Below, one piece after another: positions 56,377-64,000 of a DNA stretch of 64,000 nt. The DNA lies in NCBI RefSeq assembly GCF_003597395.2, contig NC_133769.1, forward strand, positions 175,651,911 to 175,715,910. The letters are read 5' to 3'. This stretch comes from Chelonoidis abingdonii. Its lineage: Eukaryota; Chordata; Testudines; Testudinidae. The first letter of the stretch is position 1. Every line of letters starts with the position of its first letter. The notes beneath the pieces were generated by a model. The model was not told where the DNA came from and did not search any database. It saw only the letters and a list, made by a program, of their open reading frames with translations. The translations under genes and the position numbers were made by a program.

Positions 56377-57326
56377 CTACTGGAGGGAACCCAGGACGTC
56401 TTGGGGAACAGTGACAGTCACGTCCAAGGGATGTCTGGCCGGACGGTACTGTGCCCTGAGCCAAGACTGGAGGGGTTTTAGGCGGAGCCTTGCATAGCCC
56501 ATTACAAATGTGCAAGCCGCCATGTGGCCCAAGAGAGTCAGGCAAGCGCGAACTGAGGTCAAGGGCGCTGCCTGCAGCCTCCGTATGATGGTCGTCATGG
56601 TTTGGAACCTCGACAGAGGAAGAGCGGCCGTGGCCAGGGTGGAGTCCAGAATGGTGCTGATAAACTCTACTCTCTGAGTGGGGATTAGTGTTGACTTTCC
56701 CACATTGAGCATTAGGCCTAGGCTTAAGAAAAAGCTCTTGACCATGCGGACATGGCTAAGGACCTGTGGCTCAGAGGATCCTCAGATAAGCCAGTCGTCA
56801 AGGTATGGAAACACCTGTATGCGACTGCGGCGAAGGTGGGCGACGACTACAGCCATACACTTGGTGAACACTCTCGGCGCTGTAGAGAGGCCAAACGGGA
56901 GGACCGCAAATTGAAAGTGTTGTCGGTTGACACGAACCAAAGGAACCTCCTGTGGGGCGGGAAGATGGCTATATGGAAGTAGGTATCTTGCATGTCGAGG
57001 GCGGCGTACCAGTCTCCAAGATCCAGGGAAGGGATAATGGTCCCCAGGGATACCATACGGAACTTCAATTTTACTAGGAATCTGTTGAGTTCCCGCAGGT
57101 CTAGGATGGGTCTGAGACCTCCTTTGGCTTTGGGGATCAGGAAATAGCGGGAATAAAATCTCTTGCCCCGCTCACTGTTGGGAACCTCCTCTATGGCTCC
57201 CTTGACGAGGAGCGCTTGTACCTCCTGCAGGAGGAGTTGCTCGTGAGAGGGGTCCCTGAAAAGGGATGACGGAGGGGGGCGGGAGGGAGGGAGTGAAACA
57301 AATTGCAGATGGTATCCAAGTTCCAA
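56377..57326 (-). pseudogene. DIRS reverse transcriptase
   Basis: The frame from 57326 has YFLIPKAKGGLRPILDLREL (finger motif) and LDLGDWYAALDMQDTYFHI with the first catalytic Asp (residues 111/114), and is then thrown out of frame near 56930. The second catalytic motif YLDDW is intact at 56794-56805 in another frame, followed by MVKSFFLSLGLMLNVGKS and the thumb region (56745-56377). One frameshift and a stop inactivate it. Confidence 0.92.
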
Positions 57327-57450
57327 CGTGTGTAAGACCCAGTGGTCTGATGTTAGCTGGGACCACGCAGGGAGGAAAAACTAAAGACGGTTGGAAAAGG
57401 GAGGGGACGGATCTGCCAGAGAAACTGGTACATCGCCCTTGGGCACACCT

Positions 57451-59828
57451 TCAAAAGGAAGGTTTTGGGCCGCAGGAAGGCTTGGAGGAGCTCTGGTTTT
57501 GTCCTCCTTGGTTGCCTGATTGTCTACGGTGGCCATTTCTGTTTCGCTGTCTGGAGAAGTCTTGCCTCTGCTGGGGTTGGGGGTAGGGCCAGTGTTGTTG
57601 CTGAGGCCGGAAGGGCCTGCGCTGAGTGACAGGCATATGCATCCCCAATGAGTGCATAATGACCCTATTGTCTTTTAGGCTTTGCAGCCTCGGGTCAGAC
57701 TTGTCAGAGAACATGCCCTGGCCTTCAAATTGGAGATCCTGGATGGTATATTGGAGCTCCGAGGAAGGCCAGAGACCTGTAACCAGGAAATGTGGCGCAT
57801 GGTAACGCCAGAAGCTAGAGTCTGGGTGGCTGAATCTGCGGCGTCCAGAGATGTCTGCAGGGAAGTTCTCGCGACCTTCTTGCCCTCATCCAGGATCGCA
57901 GAGAACTCCTGACACGCGTCTTGTGGGAGCAACTCCTTAAATTTGTCTGCTTCCGCCCAGGTGTTGTAACTGTAGCGGCTAAGGAGAGCCTGCTGATTGG
58001 ACACCCGAAGCTGGAGGGCGCCCGCAGAGTAGACCTTTCGGTCGAGCAGGTCCATGAGCCTCGCTTCCTTTTACTTTGGGACTGGGGCCTGCTGACCATG
58101 GCGCTCCCTCTCGTTTACGGATTGGACAACAAGGGAACGCGGGGGAGGATGAACATATAGATATTCATACCCCTTCGAGGGCACCAGGTACTTGCGCTCC
58201 ACTCCGTGTGCAGCGGGGGGAACAGACGCCGGAGACTGCCAGGTGGTAGTGGAATTGGCCTGAATGGTCCGGATAAAAGGAAGGGCGACTCGAGTAGGCG
58301 TGTCTGCAGACAGTATGCTCACTACCGGATCCTCAATTTCTGGCACCTCCTCGGCCTGTAGGTCCATGTTTTGCGCCACGCGCCTGAGGAGGTCCTGATG
58401 CGCCCTGAGGTCAAGCGGAGGCAGGCTGGTGAATGTTGTTCCAGCCACTGCTTCATCCAGGGACGATGATGAGGAGAGACCCGGCAGGAGCGGATCTGCA
58501 GGAGGCTCTGCCTGGAGTACTGCGTCCGACTCGGGAGGGAGTTCAGGTTCCTGAGGCTGAGATAACCTCTCCTCCATAGAAGGAGGAGGAGGAGGAGGAG
58601 GAGGAGGACAGGAAATCGAAGCCTCCGGAGCCCTGTGTTCAGAGGCAGTGAAACGCGGGGGAATCTGCTGAGGGCCTTGGGCTTGATAGTACGCCCAAGG
58701 TGTCCAGAATCCCCACTGCTGCAGTCCATGTTCCTGAGGTTGGGGTTCATGGAATAGAGCAGCAGGCCCGTCGGTGTCCAGGGCGTACGCGCTATCCGCC
58801 TGCAAGGAGACAGACGGCTGGCGGGATGGCCAGGGAGGAGCCGAACGGGACTGATATGGGTCCCTCGCTCCTGATGGTGGACACCTCCTCGGTGCCGGAG
58901 ATCGGTGCCGTGAGCCATACCGGTGCCGCTATCGAGACCGGGACCTGCCATCAGCTCGGTGCCGGGAGATCGACCGGGATCTGGAACATCGACGGTGGGA
59001 ATGGCTTCTCGAGTCCCGGTGCCGGTAGCGATGGCTTGAGCCGGAGCGGTGCCGGGAGTATCAGGACCGGCGTGAGGAGGACCTGCGCCGCGAGTATGAC
59101 CGGTACCGCCGCGGTGAGCGGTGCCGGGACTGCGAGCGGCGCCTCTATCGAGACCTCCCACGGGACCGGGAACGGTGTCGGGACAGCGATGGAGATCGGT
59201 GCCGGCTCGGTGAATCCAGAGACGGTGGTCTCATGGCTACAGGCTTGCCCTTAGACTGCAGAACCCGCACTGGAGGCACCAGGGATTGAGGCAGTGCAGA
59301 TTCGGTCATGGCGATGAGGTCCCTGGCAGAAGAGAATGTCTCTGGCGTAGAAGGGACTGTCAGCTCGACCCTTGTTCTTAATGGAGACCTGTGAAGGACC
59401 GGACTTGATGGACCTCTCGGGCCCGGAGTCGATGATACCACTGGCATCGGTGCCGCGGCAGAAGTCAGTGCCGGGCGTTCCGTGCGAGCCTGTTTCACAG
59501 GAGTAGAGGACGCCGAAGGCCTTTTGTCGGGACACGGTGCCAGAGAAGGCTGGTGCTGAGGCGTTTTCACAGGACCAGCGCGGTCCGGTGCCGGAGTGGA
59601 GTCGGCACTCGGTGCCGAGGACGGAGGGTTAAGTGCCGCCTCCATGAGGAGAGTCTTTAAGCGCTGGTCTCTCTCATTCTTGGTCCGCGGCTTAAAGGCC
59701 TTGCAAATGCGGCACTTCTCGGAAATGTGTGATTCCCCGAGGCACTTCAGGCAGGAGTCGTGGGGATCGCTCGTGGGCATCGGCTTTTTGCAGGCCGAGC
59801 ACAGTTTGAATCCCGGCGAACCGGGCAT
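57451..59828 (-). pseudogene. DIRS gag-like protein
   Basis: The start is MPGSPGFKLCSACKKPMP. Cys10, Cys13, Cys26, Cys29, His34, Cys39 and Cys42 form a zinc-binding pattern, and PRTKNERDQRLK follows. The first frame runs 59828-59145 and ends in an Arg/Ser repeat (RHRSRSRGRSR). After a frameshift, 58805-58071 has a poly-Pro run encoded by (GGA)n at 58579-58612. 58055-57675 is helical, capsid-like (YNTWAEADKFKELLPQDACQ), and 57714-57451 is Gln/Arg-rich. At least three frame changes. Presumed RNA binding and particle formation. Confidence 0.85.
58840..59215. repeat. CGGTGCCGG-type low-complexity region in gag
   Basis: Many irregular copies of CGGTGCCG and GATCGGTGCCG spaced by 9-15 bp encode the Arg/Ser-rich tract on the minus strand. 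It is strongly GC-rich with many CpGs, unlike the surroundings. Confidence 0.85.
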
Positions 59829-60024
59829 AAGCCTGGCGCCGGGTGCAGGAGAGGGCTAGAGCCCAAGCCTGCTAAACTATGTACAACAAGTAAATAACAA
59901 CTATAAAACTAATATTCTATACTCTAACTATAACTATATACAACTAGTAGAACAACAAACAAGGAGAAGCTAGGGAAGTGGAGGACAGCTATGCCGCGCT
60001 CCATAATTCCAACGACCAACACGG

Positions 60025-60210
60025 CGGAAAGAAGGAACTGAGGAGTGGATGGGTCGGCAGGGGTATATATCGCGCGCCATAGTGGCACCACTCCAGGGGG
60101 CGACCTGCCGGCCCACCGGAGTTGCTGGGGTAAAAATCTTCCGACAAGCATGCACGCACGGTGAGCACACCTAACTGGAATGAATATGAGCAATCACTCA
60201 AAGAAGAATG
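60025..60210. repeat. DIRS inverted terminal repeat, 5' end
   Basis: Inverted partner of 54159-54348, with a few substitutions (AGTGGCACCACT for AGTGGCGCCACT on the other strand). It contains GGGGTATATATCGCGCG, a TATA-like promoter candidate upstream of gag in the minus direction. Confidence 0.9.
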
Positions 60211-60215
60211 GGAGA

Positions 60216-60630
60216 AGCTATTCACTTAGAGCAGTCTATATCCTCTCTCCAACAAAGACACAAGCCTTCTTTTGCCAGAGAGCAAGAGGACACTAAACAG
60301 CCCTTCTCGGTATAGGAAAGGGGATGAGGTGGGGAATCTTTTTCAAAAGGAACACTTTTGGACAGAGATAAATTCTGCTGATGGTGTCTAAAAAATTGGG
60401 CTTTCCCCATATCCAGGAAATAGAGAGAAGCAGGCTTGCATGTTGGCTCTTTTATTGTTTTAAGATCTCCTTTATGAAACATTTTTTGTTTTGAATCGTA
60501 CTTTGATGCAAGAAAGCTGTTTGGTTACTGGATACCACTCCCATTGCTCCCAGAAGGAACAGAACTGAGGTACTGAAGTTTACCTCCACAGTCCTGCATT
60601 ATCATTGCTGATCACAAAGGACTTCAAGTC
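60216..60630. other. Unassigned DNA
   Basis: Right flank of the DIRS element; no repeat or gene recognised. It does not continue the CR1 present on the left flank. Confidence 0.5.
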
Positions 60631-60634
60631 AAGG

Positions 60635-60903
60635 CCTGGTCTGAGCAAATGGAGGTGTAATTTCTGGCTCAGGTAGCTGTACACATTCTAGCTTTAATTC
60701 AGCTAAGACACTAAAAATAGCAGTATAGCTATGGTGGCTCTAATTAGTTGACTAAGTTTACTTGTATCTCAGACAGGATTTTACGCTGGTGGCTAGCCTG
60801 ACCCATAGCCACTGATGCTACATCTAGCACTACTTATTTTCAGCATGCTGGCTCAATCAGTGCTACTGTGTTACACCTTGAGCTGTAGTGTAGATGGACC
60901 TGG
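60635..60903. mobile_element. Old MITE (GTGTAGA ends, AAAAATAGCAGT core)
   Basis: Left AGGCCTGGTCTGAGC and right GCTGTAGTGTAGATGGACCTGG are roughly inverted. The inner part has ACTAAAAATAGCAGTATAGC, and on the other strand AAAATAAGTAGTGCTAGATG, as in a common sauropsid DNA repeat ('gctaaaaatagcagtgtagac'). Eroded. A half copy is at 46565-46702. Confidence 0.6.
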
Positions 60904-60904
60904 T

Positions 60905-62405
60905 GAGTTGAAGACATGTGCTTCCACCCCAAGACACAGATGATGTCTTGACACCTGAGAAGGGTGAACCTGAAGTGATCAGGAGAGGGTCAGAAGTGCA
61001 GTTATGCCAGCAGCTGAGACTACTAAAATCTCTGCCCAGAGGGAGATCACAAACCACTTCACTGCTGCACTGCAGAATTAAGATGTGATAATTCTCTGTA
61101 ATATTCTTATGAAGCCTATGTATGTCTCAGTTTCCTCTGTACTTTGCATTCCAGTGGAGGGGAAAGGGCTAAGTCTGCTCTTGGGGAGCAGCACAGGAGA
61201 AGAGGTGTGGGTGTTGTTTTGCTGGCTGGACCACAACAAATAGACCACCCTTGTCCTGGTCAACTGACAGTCATAACTGTGAAATAGTCAAAACAAATAG
61301 GTCAAGCTTTCAATGCTGAGATTTGTTTGTGGAAATAATGGGTTGAAAAGATTGAAAATTAAGATCTTCCCCAAACAGATAAGCTCTTTGCAAAATTAAA
61401 GTTATAAATGTGTTGCTTGGAGAAATATGATTCAAAGAACTCAGTGTATATATATAAAAACACATCACAGGCATTACTCATGCCAGAAGTCCATTACAAG
61501 AAAGAAAGACACAGTCATCCACTTTAGGAAGCTAATACAACTTTGTTTCTAATGGATGAAAACCTCTATGAACTTTGTCCTACTATATCATTCTCTTCAG
61601 AGAAATCTTTCCAGCTTAATATAGAAGTTGTCCCTTTGGGTTTACATGAAAGCTGATGGTGCAGAGGACAAATCTTATATTGTTCCTCTCTGCATTCCGT
61701 TTTGTTTGGTAGAAAAAAAAAATGGATTGAAAACAGTGGGGTATTCTATCTTCCTACCCGCTACTCAAATTAATCAATCTGAATAAAATACAAAATTGTT
61801 TAGAAAGAGCCTAAGTTACAAGAGTTCTGATAATAAACCTCAAGAACAATAGCTGCTCACAGTTAAACTATTAAGTAGGGCACAGAAAATATTAACAATG
61901 GGTGTAGCTTTTATTTATTTAATAAAAACTCTCTCAGTGATGCTGAAAAGATTCAGCAGGCAGGTGTTTGATACTTCTACCTCTCAGAATGGAAAGGAAA
62001 AATATTTGGCAAAGAACTTCCTTTCTCCAGGTAAAGAACAAGTTTAGGAATAAAAGTGGAAAGCTTAACATTAGTGCACAAGAGTAAACTATTTCTGTAT
62101 CTATACTTTCCATTCATCTACCTTAGGTACTTTTATGCCCTCCCCTTTAACATAGTACCTGAATGTCTCACATTCTTTATTTTAATGTGATGGGGAAACT
62201 AAGGTGTAAAGAGGCTTTAGGGTAACTGAGAATCAGGCCCATTCCAATTAAAATAGCATATGAGAAGTTCAATGCTAGGCAGAAGTTCTTCTTCTCCACC
62301 CCCAAAGTCCTTCCCCCTTTCCCACTAAGACCATCCAAAGCAGAACTACTAAAACAGCTTCTATGCTGAACTAGGTTTTACAGTGTCTGCTGTTCTTTTC
62401 ATCTT
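60905..62405. other. Unassigned DNA
   Basis: About 1.5 kb without a supported feature. Confidence 0.45.
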
Positions 62406-62407
62406 GG

Positions 62408-62545
62408 TATATGTCTACACTAGGAACAAATGTCACCTTTACTATGTAATTGTTAACATATTGAAAAATTCTATGGTAGATAGGGCACAGTGTAGTTTTA
62501 TCTTCATTTAGCTCATCCATTTTTAGCCCCTAGTACAGACAAGTC
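62408..62545. mobile_element. Short MITE with TCTACACTAGG ends
   Basis: Left TATATGTCTACACTAGGAAC and right GCCCCTAGTACAGACAAGTC are inverted repeats (13 of 20 positions). About 138 bp, no coding. Confidence 0.6.
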
Positions 62546-62709
62546 AATAGAGGGAGGCTGCTTGGGAACAATTAGGAAAAATGATCTCACTACTTCTACA
62601 GAATGAAGAAAGTTTCATCCCATCCTAATCCTGGAACATAGGCCTCTAGCTGGAAACCCGGATGCAGGAGGATGGATTTATTGACAAGTACCATGCTGAT
62701 TCCTTTAGA

Positions 62710-62838
62710 CAAGTGGTTCTCAACCTCTAGCCCTCGGGCGGCTCAATAAGCACAGAGGTATGGTCCATGTGACATTCTCAGGACCACACAGCTAGTATTG
62801 GATGCAGCTCACAATGGTAACTAGGTTGAGAAGCACTG
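62710..62838. mobile_element. hAT-like MITE (GGTTCTCAACC ends)
   Basis: Left CAAGTGGTTCTCAACCTC and right AGGTTGAGAAGCACTG are inverted repeats, 129 bp apart overall. The flanking 8-mers agree at 5 of 8 positions, with only transitions differing. Same end type as 39783-40247. Confidence 0.65.
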
Positions 62839-64000
62839 TCTTGGACCACTTCGTTTCTCTCCCCCCAACTCCTGCCCCAGAGAACTAATTCACTATAGCA
62901 ATTAAAACGACCTTTTCTTTTTCAAAGAAGAGTTCCCTTTAAAAAAAAAAGTTTAAAAATGTTCCACTTCATATTTTAAAGGACTTCTCTAAAATACAGC
63001 ACTTTGAAGGACATGAAAAAGCTACTTCAAACTGTAACTGTTTTTCTAACCTTGCCCTTGTGAATCTCAGCACGAGGCCAGCAGCTGAAATGTACAATGA
63101 GGGTTCTTGGTCTCAGAGACCAGCTGCTGCCAGTGACATTTCTGACTGTTGCCCCAGAAACAGAGGGCATGGGCTGATAAAGAAAGTTGATACAAAAAAA
63201 AATGTGTTGGTTTTTTAAGAAAAACTCTTTATTTTACACCTCTGCAACATCTCTATCCAGGAAAAATCAATTTAACAGTCAGCTTTCAACTGCAGGATTC
63301 TGGTTTTCACTGTACTTCTATTTCTGCTAGCCTGGAAGGTCATTCTTCCACCCTTAACCACCTACATTAGAGAGAGGTCAAATTGGCTAACTAATTATCA
63401 CCTCTTCAACTTAAGCCAGACAACCACAGTGTAGGCATCTATATCATTCACCCTGCAACCTTCTTCTGGATCATGAAATGTTTATTCAATGTTCTTATAG
63501 AAAAAAATATCAGATGAAGAACAATACTGAAGAAAAGCCAAATGATGATCTATACACTACACATATTTGTGAAATATTTTATTACATTTTTATACCCAGA
63601 AGTATACTGTGCACTGGACAATGGGCCAAAAGGACTCAATTAGGAGAATTGCTGCAGACTGTACTGGAAGAATCAGACTCCTTGACAGAGTCAATGTGCA
63701 TTAAACACACGGTGGACCACAACTGAGCATAACACTATATCTAATTAAATGAACAGATGTTCTGGCAAAGTGTTAAAAGCAAGTTAGATTATTTTCATTA
63801 AAAGAATAGTGTAGGTACAATGTAGATAATTTTGTCCATCTTCCAGATGGTCTTCTGTGCAAAGATTCACTCACCTCACAGGCAGCTTCTTGTAGCTACA
63901 TCTGGGAATTAAATCTTGCCTTATCAGGCATCCCCTTCCATCGGTTGCTTACACTGAGGCCCCATCACTCTCTGTTACTCAGGGTGCTCCCCATTCATGA
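62839..64000. other. Unassigned DNA to window end
   Basis: No supported gene or repeat. The 82-codon frame at 63478-63726 has no known motif. Confidence 0.45.

Larger units (their letters stand above)
54133..60215 (-). mobile_element. DIRS-type tyrosine-recombinase retrotransposon
   Basis: About 6.1 kb read on the minus strand: inverted repeat, gag, RT, RNase H, tyrosine recombinase, internal complementary region, inverted repeat. DIRS elements copy RNA to a circular DNA and integrate by a tyrosine recombinase, so no target duplication is made; none is seen here. It is GC-rich compared with its AT-rich surroundings. The coding parts still carry most catalytic residues but are broken by frameshifts and stops, so the copy is inactive while fairly young. 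Confidence 0.95.

Noticed and set aside
55670..56545. 291-codon minus frame (longest in the window)
   Set aside because: It overlaps the RNase H frame in another register and has no RNase H motifs; it is a GC-rich shadow.
58700..59254. 184-codon plus frame rich in Gly/Thr/Ala
   Set aside because: Antisense of the CGGTGCCG-rich gag tract; composition explains the lack of stops.

Overview
This window looks like intergenic or intronic DNA of a sauropsid, most likely a turtle. That assignment is inference from repeat content. CR1 LINE fragments are abundant. There is a vertebrate-type DIRS retrotransposon, several LTR and hAT/MITE families that I recall as typical of turtle genomes, and an AT-rich background. 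No convincing exon of a host protein-coding gene, no rRNA gene and no canonical tRNA gene was found. Most long open frames are shadows of repeats, microsatellites or chance. Repeat family names rest on motif recognition and memory, not on a database search.

Layout. 1-2.7 kb holds two tRNA-headed sequences in opposite orientation around a broken LINE of the restriction-like-endonuclease type (R4/Dong-like), with (TG)n and (AT)n/(T)n tracts. 2.7-8.1 kb is mostly unassigned AT-rich DNA with one MIR-like SINE and one unidentified ORF fragment. 8.2-8.9 kb is a non-LTR reverse transcriptase C-terminus with a zinc-knuckle tail. 9.4-11.3 kb has CR1 and L2/L3-like remnants. 14.5-15.5 kb has a palindromic DNA-element candidate and a tRNA-like repeat. 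16.5-17.4 kb has a hAT MITE with a perfect 8-bp target duplication and a CR1 tail. 20.8-25.7 kb has a CR1 remnant, a second hAT MITE with a perfect duplication, and L2-like remnants split by a G-rich block. 26.4-27 kb is a CR1 remnant. 28.9-29.5 kb is a solo LTR. 29.9-33.8 kb is a nearly complete but decayed CR1 with an esterase-type ORF1 and EN-RT ORF2, itself interrupted by an ATCGAT-rich MITE. 37.1-40.6 kb has an LTR-like block between 31-bp direct repeats, a 164-bp duplicated segment, a hAT MITE and a Penelope-like tail. 42.1-44.6 kb has two solo LTRs of different families. 45.9-52.9 kb has CR1 fragments, a third LTR of the 28.9/42.1-kb family and old MITEs. 52.9-54.1 kb is a CR1 ORF2 remnant. 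54.1-60.2 kb is a long DIRS-type tyrosine-recombinase retrotransposon on the minus strand with inverted terminal repeats and an internal complementary region. 60.6-62.8 kb has three MITEs.

The coding sequences belong to mobile elements. In the DIRS element the parts would act together: gag packages the RNA, RT/RNase H copies it, the terminal and internal complementary repeats allow a circular intermediate, and the tyrosine recombinase integrates it. This copy is broken by stops and frameshifts. The most unusual points are the tRNA-like promoter fused to a protein-like LINE segment, the legible DIRS termini, the 31-bp and 164-bp direct repeats, and the ATCGAT-rich MITE.
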